Source of the DNA: DAISWO01 sp036826295
GTDB taxonomy: Bacteria > Patescibacteriota > Saccharimonadia > Saccharimonadales > JAGQNJ01
NCBI GenBank assembly: GCA_036826295.1
Contig: DAISWO010000005.1
Location: 1-47,518 of the forward strand
Length of the DNA stretch: 47,518 nucleotides
Reading direction: 5' to 3'
A program made the translations under genes and the position numbers. Below are positions 22,919-30,627 of the stretch, in pieces. The notes beneath the pieces are model-generated. The model saw only the letters and a list, made by a program, of their open reading frames with translations. It was not told the DNA's origin and did not search any database. How positions within the stretch are numbered: position 1 is the stretch's first letter; each line of letters begins with the position of its first letter.

Positions 22919-23577
22919 TCCTCACCGGGTTCGTCTTCTGCTTCGTCTTCGCGTTCTTCTTCCTGATCTTCAGGTTCATCTTCATTAGTAGTGCTAGTAT
23001 CAATTGGATCAGGAGTAGGCGCTGAATCTGAAGGAAGAGTAGAATCACCGTCTGGTGAGTCGATAACCTTGGCTGGTTTTAGAATCACAAAATCTACAAA
23101 AGACATATCTTTATAATGTTCTAATTTTACGACCAGTCGATACACCCCCGGATTTTTGAATAGATTCGGCCAATCCTCAAAATCGTACTGAATACTGCTT
23201 CTAGCACCGATGGCAATTTGCCGTGGCTGTTTATAGCAGTTGCTATTTTTGTCCTTAGCCTTATCGCGAATTTGTACCCATTTTTTACCAACCCATTTAT
23301 AGACATGCAACGGTTCTTCCGGGCAATTATTTGTAACATAAATTGTGCTAGGGAAATTATTCTCTATTTTGAAAGTAATCTTTTCTTCTAATTGGTATTT
23401 TTTCTTACCAACGCTTAGTACTATGTGTCCTGACGGGAAGCTGTTATCGTTATGCTTGTTGTAAGCTCTGACTGATATATAAATAAAGACCGAGAATAAT
23501 ATTAAATAAAAAAGTACCCATAACGCATGAAACCTAATGTTCATTTTCTTTGTACGGAGTTCTCGATTAAGTTTCAT
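22915..23577 (-). CDS. Membrane-anchored Ig-like (BsuPI-type) protein with acidic tail
   Basis: The 220-residue protein has one N-terminal helix (about residues 12-36), then a beta-sandwich-like domain (GHIVLSVGKKKYQLEEKITFKIENN ... PGVYRLVVKLEHY). This resembles the BsuPI/intracellular protease inhibitor type Ig fold. A Pro/Ser/Thr spacer and a run of Glu and Asp form the end. Two cysteines in the outer domain may pair. It is the last gene of the redox operon, overlapping the ferric-reductase-like gene by 4 bases, so it may help to assemble or shield the outer part of that complex. Confidence 0.65.
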   Translation of the reverse strand: MKLNRELRTKKMNIRFHALWVLFYLILFSVFIYISVRAYNKHNDNSFPSGHIVLSVGKKKYQLEEKITFKIENNFPSTIYVTNNCPEEPLHVYKWVGKKWVQIRDKAKDKNSNCYKQPRQIAIGARSSIQYDFEDWPNLFKNPGVYRLVVKLEHYKDMSFVDFVILKPAKVIDSPDGDSTLPSDSAPTPDPIDTSTTNEDEPEDQEEEREDEAEDEPGED

Positions 23578-24305
23578 ACTGTTTTTGCCCTCCAGGCTCT
23601 GGCTAAGCTAGCGTACAATACTGCAAAACCTAGACCTATCCAAGCCCACCGCAGAATACCGTTACTTAGATCGGTTCCGAGGTAAAGTGCATGAACAAAT
23701 ACAAATATCATTGCTAGGTAACTGAGAAGATGAGTTACTTTCCAGAGTTTCGGCTTTTTCTCGATCCAGAGAAGAGATGTAATGGTAATAGCGGCTGTGA
23801 TATATAAAGAAATTACGCCTAGTGCAATATATAAAGACCCGACTGAAAAACCAAATAATTGAATTTGTTTATAATCAGACGCGAAGGGAATAAGTAGTGA
23901 AGTAATGCTAAACGGTACAAAATTATCAAAATATAAAGCTCCGACGTGAAGTAGAACTGATAGGCTGAAGGTGATTCCCAAAGCCCTGTGTGAAGCCCAG
24001 GCAGTAATCGGTTCAAAAAAACTAAATGTATTACCGGTAATCAGTCCGACGCCTGAGAGCATTAGCAGGACAAGCGACACCGCAGCAACCATGCCTGAAA
24101 TTCTAGTCAAATACCAAGGCCAAGAAACTTTTGCGCGCTCAACTAGACCATGCGATACAGATGACTCCGGCGTTTTCTCCACTACAATATTAGATTTTTG
24201 AGTAGGTGAATCTTCGACTGCTTTAGTCGCATTATTTGATATTGCCCCGCTAACAGAGATTACTCCAAGCAGTGTAATGATGATGAGTAAAAGTAATTTA
24301 CGCAT
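23574..24305 (-). CDS. Ferric-reductase-like heme membrane protein
   Basis: The 243-residue protein has an N-terminal signal-like helix, a Thr/Ser-rich spacer, then about six helices. Candidate heme-ligand histidines sit in ASHRALGITFSLSVLLHVGALY and in VTHLLSYLAMIFVFVHALYLG, two pairs one helix-length apart, as in the ferric-reductase/MsrQ transmembrane family. It probably passes electrons across the membrane via b-type heme. It lies between apbE (8-base overlap) and the Ig-like gene, in an operon with an FNR-type reductase, its expected electron donor. A paralog lies at 30628. Confidence 0.8.
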   Translation of the reverse strand: MRKLLLLIIITLLGVISVSGAISNNATKAVEDSPTQKSNIVVEKTPESSVSHGLVERAKVSWPWYLTRISGMVAAVSLVLLMLSGVGLITGNTFSFFEPITAWASHRALGITFSLSVLLHVGALYFDNFVPFSITSLLIPFASDYKQIQLFGFSVGSLYIALGVISLYITAAITITSLLWIEKKPKLWKVTHLLSYLAMIFVFVHALYLGTDLSNGILRWAWIGLGFAVLYASLARAWRAKTV

Positions 24306-25254
24306 TGATAGGCTCCACCGTTACGCTATTTTGATTAACTTTTGAATAAAAACCCGTTCCCATAATTAACATATTATTTTGATTCTCCCCCTGTAGTAAG
24401 ACGCCCTTGATCTTATTCAATTCTAGCATTTTTTTCGCAAAAGCTGTTCCGCATATCAGTATGCATGAAGCGATGACATCGGCAGATACACAGTCTTCTG
24501 AGATAACGCTACAAGTAATGTATGGGCTCTTGGCTAACGTTTGTGTTCTCGGGTCAATCAAATGGGGTTGTCTTTTGCCGTTGACTGTTCTAGCTAAACC
24601 AGATGTTGCAACCGCGAATTTGTTCAGTTTACTCTGGCATCCAGCTGTCATGTTGCTGGATGTGGCAGAAGGTACGTCAATAGACCATTTTTTATTATTA
24701 GATTTTCCTTTCGCAACTAAGTCTCCTCCAATTGATAGACAGTAGTTCTCAATACCTACTCGATCTAAGTATCCAGATAATTCATCCGCTAGATAGCCCT
24801 TACCGATTCCGCCTAAATCAATAGCAGTGTTTTTTGGGATTAAAGCCCAGTTAGAGCCGATCTTTAGCTCCTTTGTATCCACTACTTTCCTGTCCGTGTA
24901 GTCAATTGCAGGATTCGAATTTAACGAATCCAAGGACTTTATGTATCCAGCTTTTTGCAATAAGGGTATGCAGAACGGGTTGAACACCCCTTCAGTCAAA
25001 TCGGAGAGTTCTGCTGTTTTGTTTAGGATTCTGACTAAGTTATTTGAAATAGCGGTTTTGTGACCATGATTTTGGTTGAGTTTTGTTAACTCGCTGGACC
25101 GTAGAAACCTACTGAATCGGTTTTGGAAGTTTTCAGTCTGTACCCACAGCTTCTTAAAGATTACGTTTGCTGTTTTTTCGCTATCAATATTTAGCCTGAA
25201 TTCAATGTTAGTACCCAGTGCCCGAGCTTGTTGCGAAAAAGTTGTGTGTTTCAT
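24298..25254 (-). CDS. apbE: FAD:protein FMN transferase (ApbE family)
   Basis: ApbE attaches FMN covalently to Thr/Ser of extracytoplasmic flavoproteins. The 318-residue sequence shows the family landmarks in order: RFSRFLRSSELTKLN, the AIDLGGIGKGYLADEL motif, a CLSIGGDLVAKG loop, PHLIDPRTQ and the metal-site region SADVIASCILICG. No lipoprotein signal is visible, so its location is uncertain. Overlaps of 4 and 8 bases couple it to the reductase and to the heme protein. No protein with the usual flavinylation motif (D-x-x-S/T-G-A-T/S) was found in the operon, so the acceptor is unknown. Confidence 0.92.
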   Translation of the reverse strand: MKHTTFSQQARALGTNIEFRLNIDSEKTANVIFKKLWVQTENFQNRFSRFLRSSELTKLNQNHGHKTAISNNLVRILNKTAELSDLTEGVFNPFCIPLLQKAGYIKSLDSLNSNPAIDYTDRKVVDTKELKIGSNWALIPKNTAIDLGGIGKGYLADELSGYLDRVGIENYCLSIGGDLVAKGKSNNKKWSIDVPSATSSNMTAGCQSKLNKFAVATSGLARTVNGKRQPHLIDPRTQTLAKSPYITCSVISEDCVSADVIASCILICGTAFAKKMLELNKIKGVLLQGENQNNMLIMGTGFYSKVNQNSVTVEPINA

Positions 25255-26342
25255 GACACTGTTGTTGTGGGTGGCTTAGAAGGTTTTTGAGTTGGGGATG
25301 GTTTTACGGTGCTAGTTGGCGGCGCAGTATATGCGGGTGTGGTTGTACCCCCGCCCGAGGAAGGCGAATCTTTTATGATGTCTTTTTGATTTATGTTGAC
25401 GCTCACAGTGGGAGGAACTTTATTTACGCTTTCAGTAACATCCCCATTTGACGGAATGACGTTCTTGCCGGAGTTATTAATTGGAGTTGATGTTTTTTCG
25501 AGTTTTGGCAAGGTTTTGTTTAAATCTGACGAGACAACAATAAATCCTGTAGCGAGCAATGCCAAACCGCTCAACGCATATATATTGAATGGCCAGCTTT
25601 TTAGCTTACCCGTTTGGTGACTAGAGCTCTGGCTGAAAGCTTCGCTTATAACTTTGTTTGTGGGTGCTCCGTTATTTTTGAGCAACTTAAAAACGGCTTT
25701 CATGTATTGCGGGGGTCCACACACAAAGAACGTTTGATGGCGAAAATTAAGCCTAAGCCTAGGTATATTGGAATCGTTGAGTTTGCCATGAATAACGTTC
25801 GCGCCAATCAGTCGAGTAGAAGGTCCGTCGCCAATAACATAACTAACACTGAGATGAGAATTTTGTTTTTGTAAATCTGATAACTCTTTAATGAATGGCA
25901 CATCATCTTGGTTGCGGCAACTGTACACTAGGTGAATTGGTGTTTTTAATTGGAGTTCCGTGGCGTATCTAATCATGCTAATGAACGGTGCGATGCCTAT
26001 TCCGCCAGCAAAAAAAGCTACGTTTTCGTGTATATGTTGGTTGAAAACAAAGCCCCCGAACGGACCTCTGACTGCAATTTCATCACCCTTTTTGAGTCGC
26101 CGAAGCGCTGAAGTGTAACGTCCTTTGACTCGCATGCTGAATTGCAAAATTTGCTGATTAGTCGGCGAAGAAGTTATTGAAAAACATCTCATAACTGTTG
26201 GTCGAAGTCTGTCGCGTAAGCCGACCGCGGCATACTGCCCAGGCTGAAACAAAAGAGGAGCATCTTCATCTTTGCATTCAAGGGTTAGGAGTCTAGTAGT
26301 GTCTGTAAGCAACCGGTTGTCTAGTACTTGATATCTGTGCAC
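25251..26342 (-). CDS. FNR-type NAD(P)H:flavin oxidoreductase with C-terminal membrane anchor
   Basis: Residues 1 to about 230 form a ferredoxin-reductase module: an FAD-binding RCFSITSSP motif, KGRYTSALRRLKKGDEIAVRGPFGGF, the nucleotide-binding FFAGGIGIAPFISM and the C-terminal FVCGPPQYMKAV. Uniquely, a hydrophobic helix follows (NIYALSGLALLATGFIVVS, about 252-270), then a ~90-residue Pro/Thr/Ser-rich tail that would lie outside the cell. It is the first gene of a four-gene coupled operon and should feed electrons from NAD(P)H to the ferric-reductase-like protein. The start is GTG at 26342, 6 bases after a TAGAAT box. Confidence 0.9.
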   Translation of the reverse strand: MHRYQVLDNRLLTDTTRLLTLECKDEDAPLLFQPGQYAAVGLRDRLRPTVMRCFSITSSPTNQQILQFSMRVKGRYTSALRRLKKGDEIAVRGPFGGFVFNQHIHENVAFFAGGIGIAPFISMIRYATELQLKTPIHLVYSCRNQDDVPFIKELSDLQKQNSHLSVSYVIGDGPSTRLIGANVIHGKLNDSNIPRLRLNFRHQTFFVCGPPQYMKAVFKLLKNNGAPTNKVISEAFSQSSSHQTGKLKSWPFNIYALSGLALLATGFIVVSSDLNKTLPKLEKTSTPINNSGKNVIPSNGDVTESVNKVPPTVSVNINQKDIIKDSPSSGGGTTTPAYTAPPTSTVKPSPTQKPSKPPTTTVS

Positions 26343-26582
26343 ACTATCATTCTACAATAGTAGTATAAACAAAAGCATAAAAAGTTTATTTTTTATCTAA
26401 ATGCTTGCAAAAAACCAAAAGTATTATTAAATTAATGTCTATCGTGCTATAGTTAACTAGCAAGTGGTTATCAAAAACCTCTCCGTTGTCATATTTAGTT
26501 AATCAAAGAACTTATTATCGCACTCGGTTAGACGATTTTAACGATGCGCGATTACAAAATAATAAGAAGGGTTTATATTAAA
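26343..26582 (+). promoter_or_regulatory. Intergenic region with probable promoter and long leader of the RRM gene
   Basis: The 240-base spacer lies between divergent genes. A possible promoter (TTATTA at 26424-26429, TATAGT at 26448-26453, 18 bases apart) would give a leader of about 120 bases before the RRM start. Long leaders are known for cold-induced RRM and cold-shock genes, so temperature control is conceivable. I see no specific riboswitch fold. Confidence 0.3.
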
Positions 26583-26876
26583 ATGGCAGCAATGAAATTA
26601 TATGTAGGCGGTCTTGCCTACAGTGTTACTGAAAAAGAACTAGAGGATCTGTTTGCAGAGCAAGGGACGGTTGTTAGTGTAGCAATAATAAAAGATCGAG
26701 ATACAGGCCAGTCAAAAGGTTTTGGTTTTGTCGAAATGGCCGAAATTAAAGAAGGTCAGAATGCTATTAAAGAATTGAACGGTAAAGAAATGAGTGGGCG
26801 AGCAATAATGGTTAACGAAGCAAGACCCAAAGAAGATCGAAATTCTGGCGGTGGCGGTTTTCGTAAGTCATACTAA
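26583..26876 (+). CDS. RRM-type RNA-binding protein
   Basis: The 97-residue protein is one RNA recognition motif: RNP2 is KLYVGGLAY near the start and RNP1 is KGFGFVEM in the middle. A short Gly/Arg-rich tail (SGGGGFRKSY) follows. Bacterial proteins of this type resemble the cold-inducible Rbp proteins of cyanobacteria and bind single-stranded RNA. The ATG at 26583 places the RRM at the N-terminus; the upstream ATG at 26544 is unlikely. An AAGAAGGG site lies about 8-15 bases upstream. Confidence 0.93.
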   Translation: MAAMKLYVGGLAYSVTEKELEDLFAEQGTVVSVAIIKDRDTGQSKGFGFVEMAEIKEGQNAIKELNGKEMSGRAIMVNEARPKEDRNSGGGGFRKSY

Positions 26877-26940
26877 AAAAGTAAAATAATTATAAAAATC
26901 AGGCTATATATATCATAAGTCTGTTGAACGGTCGAAAATA

Positions 26941-27999
26941 ATGAAAAAAATTAATAAGCACATTATTATTGTGCGATCTACTGTAAATGGGCTTAGTGCC
27001 ATGAGTCAAAAATCATGTGATGCAATTCTGGCAACTCTCGGCCGGTCGTATCAAAATGTAAGTGTATTCATATTGAACAAACCTTCCGATCTTGATGATT
27101 TGACATTGCTAAAACCAGATTTGGTTTTTATTGGAATGAAATGTGTTCCAGATGATTTAGCTTTAGACCCTAGAGTGGCGAAAGAATTTTGGGTATCAGA
27201 GTACTTGGATAGTCGCGGAATTCCATACACTGGTTCTGGAAGGTTTGCTAACGAGTTAGAACGCAATAAAGCATTGGCAAAACAACGTGTTATTGAATCA
27301 AACCTAAAGACGGCGCCCTTCTTCGTAGTTAATAGAAGACAAAAGCTCACGAGTGAAATAGTCAACATTAATTTTCCGCTATTTGTTAAGCCAACCGATA
27401 GAGGCGGTGGAATGGGCATAGACACTGACTCTGTCGTACATAATTTTGAGCAGTTAAAGTCTAAAGTAGAAAAAATTGCCGTGCGATACATGTCAGACTC
27501 GCTAGTTGAAGAATATCTAACTGGTCGCGAATTTAGCGTAGCTATATTAAAGGACGAGTTCTCAGAGAATTACATAATCATGCCTTTAGAAAAAATCCCT
27601 CCAATCGACAAGAATGGGGACAGATTATTGAGTGGGATAATTAAAGCAGCGGATTCAGTGACTGACGCAGAAGTCGTCGATGCGGATCTCAAGCAGAAAA
27701 TTACCGAGCTAGCTTTGAATGTCTTTCAGGCGCTAGGTGGTCGTGATTATGGTCGAATAGACATCCGACTTGATGATATTGGAGAGCCACATTTTTTGGA
27801 AGCAAATTTTATACCTAGTTTAATTAAGGGTTATGGATCGTTCCCTAAAGCCTGTCTATTAAATATTGATTTAGATTACGAAGAAATGTTGCTGCGAATT
27901 GTACAATTGGCATTTGAGAGATCTACTTCTCATGTAAAAGATACTCACGAAGAAAAAATGTTTGCAGAGACAAAAGACCTAATCGGTACTATCGTTTAG
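26941..27999 (+). CDS. D-alanine--D-alanine ligase-like ATP-grasp protein
   Basis: This 352-residue ATP-grasp enzyme is a second Ddl-like protein in the window. The landmarks are YTGSGRFANELERNKALAKQ, FPLFVKPTDRGGGMGID (ATP-binding Lys and Gly-rich loop), VEEYLTGREFSVAIL, GRDYGRIDIRLDD and the metal-ligand EANFIPSLIKG. The last motif departs from the Ddl consensus (N-E-x-N-x-x-P-G). The N-terminal domain also lacks the GGxSxEHxVS motif seen in the gene at 4488. It may therefore join other carboxylate and amino-acid substrates, and I do not assign a substrate. Confidence 0.82.
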   Translation: MKKINKHIIIVRSTVNGLSAMSQKSCDAILATLGRSYQNVSVFILNKPSDLDDLTLLKPDLVFIGMKCVPDDLALDPRVAKEFWVSEYLDSRGIPYTGSGRFANELERNKALAKQRVIESNLKTAPFFVVNRRQKLTSEIVNINFPLFVKPTDRGGGMGIDTDSVVHNFEQLKSKVEKIAVRYMSDSLVEEYLTGREFSVAILKDEFSENYIIMPLEKIPPIDKNGDRLLSGIIKAADSVTDAEVVDADLKQKITELALNVFQALGGRDYGRIDIRLDDIGEPHFLEANFIPSLIKGYGSFPKACLLNIDLDYEEMLLRIVQLAFERSTSHVKDTHEEKMFAETKDLIGTIV

Positions 28000-28029
28000 T
28001 CAAAATAGACTTTAATCAATAAATTAATT

Positions 28030-28207
28030 CTTTTCCAAATCCATAGAACGAAAAAGTCCTTCATAGCTAACCCATCAATGGGTTTGCGACAAAGGATGGC
28101 TTTCTAGACTAGGACTGTTAATTTTCTATTAGCGACTAGCAGGCAAAGCCAGCGCGCATACAGTCAAGTAAGTAAAACGTAAACAGCCACTAGGCTATTT
28201 ACGACCG
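28030..28207 (+). other. Non-coding stretch with hairpins, possible structured RNA
   Basis: The region 28000-28461 has no convincing gene except tRNA-Gln. This part holds a perfect hairpin (AACCCAT/ATGGGTT, 28069-28084, 2-base loop) enclosed by the pair AGTCCT (28055-28060) and AGGACT (28111-28116), and a small AGCC/GGCT hairpin (28185-28196). Direction and function are unknown. No fit to tmRNA, SRP RNA, RNase P RNA or 6S RNA was apparent. Confidence 0.2.
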
Positions 28208-28293
28208 AGGTTCAAATCCTAATCAAAACAATAGACCTGCCAGCAATAACTATTACCCACAGGTCTATGGCTTCGGGACTAGGATTTGAACCT
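28208..28293. repeat. Large imperfect palindrome including a copy of the tRNA-Gln T-arm
   Basis: Outer arms 28208-28224 and 28277-28293 are inverted copies (17 bases, one mismatch), and inner arms 28231-28239 and 28260-28268 pair perfectly over 9 bases. The right outer arm is the T-arm of tRNA-Gln; the left arm is therefore a displaced, inverted T-arm-like sequence. Confidence 0.85.
28224..28268 (-). terminator. Probable terminator of tRNA-Gln
   Basis: On the minus strand ATAGACCTG and CAGGTCTAT form a 9-bp stem with a 20-base loop right after the tRNA 3' end, followed by TTGTTTTG. The long loop makes this weaker than usual. Confidence 0.45.
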
Positions 28294-28341
28294 AGATTGC
28301 TGGGACCAGAACCCAGTGTCCTACCATTAGACGATCCCGAA
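28268..28341 (-). tRNA. tRNA-Gln (anticodon CTG)
   Basis: On the minus strand the acceptor TTCGGGA pairs with TCCCGAA, followed by discriminator G and an encoded CCA (28268-28270). The anticodon stem CTGGG/CCCAG encloses TTCTGGT, placing CTG at positions 34-36. The T-arm CTAGG/CCTAG with TTCAAAT is perfect, and the D-arm contains TCTAATGGTAGGA. Confidence 0.95.
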
Positions 28342-28461
28342 ATAAATAACAGAGGGAATTGTAACAGAATGCTTTGCCTCAGGCTACATCATTAGCCTTT
28401 TTGTATATCCAAACATATACAGTTGACCATAGCGCAAAAAAAGAGTATCATATTTTCACTT

Positions 28462-28794
28462 ATGGATGAAACGGATCTAACTAAATCGATTGAAGCATAT
28501 CAAGAATTTGCTTTGCGCGCTCAAAGGTACGAAGAGCGTTTTGCGAATGATCCTGATGAAGTTATACGACAGATGGGTGCTGATGCAGTAGAAGGAGCAT
28601 TCGATAGAGTTAAGGAGACTATTGGAACCGAAGTAGCTGATACATTAAGTGGTATATTGCAAGATCACAAGGTTCGGCTAGTTAAGCTTAATGAAGCAAA
28701 ACAAGTTAATTCTGAAGTAGGTCTCTCGACTGCTGAAGTTGATGCAGCTATCGACTCTGAAAACTCTAGATTAGATAATGATCCGATCCTTTAG
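28462..28794 (+). CDS. N-terminal part of an amber-interrupted protein
   Basis: From the ATG at 28462 the frame codes for 110 residues: an acidic, helical segment (SIEAYQEFALRAQRYEERFANDPDEV ...) ending at TAG 28792-28794. The same frame stays open without any stop from 28795 to 30459, which strongly suggests that this is the N-terminus of one ~664-residue protein cut by a single nonsense codon. No domain was recognised. A TTG at 28423 opens the frame 13 codons earlier but has no support. Confidence 0.6.
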   Translation: MDETDLTKSIEAYQEFALRAQRYEERFANDPDEVIRQMGADAVEGAFDRVKETIGTEVADTLSGILQDHKVRLVKLNEAKQVNSEVGLSTAEVDAAIDSENSRLDNDPIL

Positions 28795-30459
28795 CTTGCT
28801 CTGCTAGTTCATACTGCTGGCGCACCGGCTGTTGCCAGCACTACAGAAGCTCCTAACCCTTTAGAACTACCTAAAATTGAGACAGAAGCTACAGAAACAG
28901 AAGCTACAGAAACAGGTGGTGTAGTTGAAGTTAAAAAAAACACTGTAGATATCAAAAGTGATCGAACCGACCTTGAAAAGAAAGAATTTGTAATAAGCTG
29001 TGAAATTAATGAAGATGGACCTTCTTTCTTGATCATCGGGAAAAAGGCAAAGAAAAGAGTTCGACTATCTAGGTATTGGAGCGATGATCACGGTAGGTCT
29101 ATCCAAGCTGAAACGTTAGCTGTTGCTAAAGCTATGATTGAGAATCAAGAAGAGGGACTATTAGAACCTATAAAAATTCGTAAGTTATCAGAGGGATACC
29201 TAGACCGGGAGCTAGACGATAAAGCGGTAAAACGTGCATTAAAATCAATAGGAGAAGCGAAATACAGGAATAGTCAAATTTTTATATTTAACGGCGAGAT
29301 GGGCAGAGGCGCAAAATATGGTGTTAACCCAAATACGCCTTATAGAATTGTAGCTAGTATTCCCGACGAAAGCATTCAGGGACTAGATAGTGGCGATGTA
29401 AGTGTAGCACCTAAAAGGATAGTGAAACCTACTAAAGCACTAACAGAAGAAATAGACGTAGAATTATCGGAAATCGATGAGTCGTTAGTAAATATTGAAG
29501 ACTTTCAATTATTTATGGGGTTAATCGATATAAGGGGCGTGATAGCTAATCCGGATTTAGTCTTTGGAGATCAGTCTATAATTACAAAACGCCTAGAACA
29601 ATTTATAAGAAAACGACAAAAATGGATCGATGAACTAAATCATGTGTCGAATTGTGAATCTGTTACGCAAAGCGAAGAAGAACTTGCAGTTCGTCGTGTA
29701 ATAGCGTCATCAAAAATTTTTACTCTTATCAATGACGCAGAAACACTAGATAGGGCATATGAATCGTTAGCAGAAGTCTATTTGGACGATGAAGATAATG
29801 AAGCTGGTGCTATCTGTTCGATTTTAGAATCTTTAAGAGAATTCTCTGACGATGAAAAACAATTATTAAAAGACATCATTGAAGCTCAAGTTGATCAAAA
29901 AATAATCGTTGATGCTGGAGGTTGGTCACGTGGAGCGCAAATTGTAGGTTCTGAAACAATTTTTGAAATTGGCGGTATTCGAATAACGATATCTGGTGAT
30001 AAGATTGTGTCAAAAGAATCAATAAAAAAATCCAACCAAGAGCAACAGCATGCAGAAACACCTGTTTTGGATATAGATAAATTGAAAAAAGATATTGGCC
30101 AAGCTATTGAACAACTTGAAGAGGCCGGTGTTTTTGGTGGAGCGTTAAAAGCGGCCGGTGATACTATCACGGCTGGTCAACTGCGTAGAATTATTCCAGC
30201 TGGAAGAATGGGTACAGAAACATCTATAAAAAGATTGATTGCCGATGGAGTAGTTAACCGAAAACTTAAAGAACGCCATAGTAAGGATTTTAAGCTATAT
30301 GCTAAAGAAATTGTTGCGATGCACATGTTAAACACACATGAAAAAGTTATAGGTAATAAAGGCTCAAAAGTCGTACAAAGACAAGCATTAAGAGTTGTTG
30401 AAGAATCTGTAGAGTCATACTTCAAAAAATTACAAAAGAAATTAAAAATTGACAAATAA
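28795..30459 (+). pseudogene. C-terminal part of the amber-interrupted protein, function unknown
   Basis: The 554 codons after the TAG at 28792 are open and in frame with the upstream part. They begin with an Ala/Thr/Glu-rich linker that includes a 15-base tandem repeat, then a domain from about 28972 (KEFVISCEINEDGPSFLIIGKKAKKRVRLSRYW). This has strands and helices like a winged-helix region, followed by long acidic helices and a basic C-terminus (KKLQKKLKIDK). If translated alone, a TTG at 29029 (476 residues) is one possible start, but it would cut into the domain and has no ribosome-binding site. The alternatives are nonsense mutation, read-through or a base error. No family was recognised. 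Confidence 0.6.
28882..28911 (+). repeat. 15-base tandem repeat (2 copies)
   Basis: The unit ACAGAAGCTACAGAA occurs twice in direct succession and encodes the Thr-Glu-Ala-Thr-Glu linker of the interrupted gene. Confidence 0.9.
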
Positions 30460-30562
30460 TACTAGTTTGTAATATATTAGATTTTGTCATTGTGAGGTGA
30501 CAGGCAAATGCGATAGCAATAAAGTATTTGCAGAAACGAGAGCTCAAGCAGTTGTTGTTTCG

Positions 30563-30595
30563 TTTAAAAGAGAGCCCTAGTGGTTCTCTTTTAAA
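30563..30595 (+). terminator. Hairpin terminator after the interrupted gene
   Basis: TTTAAAAGAGAGCC (30563-30576) pairs with GGTTCTCTTTTAAA (30582-30595) over 14 bp with one wobble and a 5-base loop; the right arm contains TCTTTT and is followed by TTTGTG. Confidence 0.7.
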
Positions 30596-30614
30596 TTTGT
30601 GACAAAAAAAGTGC

Positions 30615-30620
30615 TATACT
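30615..30620 (+). promoter_or_regulatory. -10 box of the 30628 gene, probably leaderless
   Basis: TATACT ends 7 bases before the ATG at 30628, and no Shine-Dalgarno site is seen. Confidence 0.45.
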
Positions 30621-30627
30621 TCAGAAA

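Noticed and set aside
28200..28230. Possible second tRNA or tmRNA 3' end on the plus strand, because of a T-loop-like sequence
   Set aside because: The T-stem pairs only 3 of 5 bases, no matching acceptor strand or CCA was found, and no tag-coding or 5' tmRNA domain precedes it. It is explained better as an inverted copy of the tRNA-Gln T-arm.
28792..28794. General stop-codon reassignment (TAG or TGA)
   Set aside because: Many genes in the window end at TAG, TGA or TAA at the family-expected position (for example murF at TAG, the 3034 hydrolase at TGA). Only this one TAG interrupts a gene.
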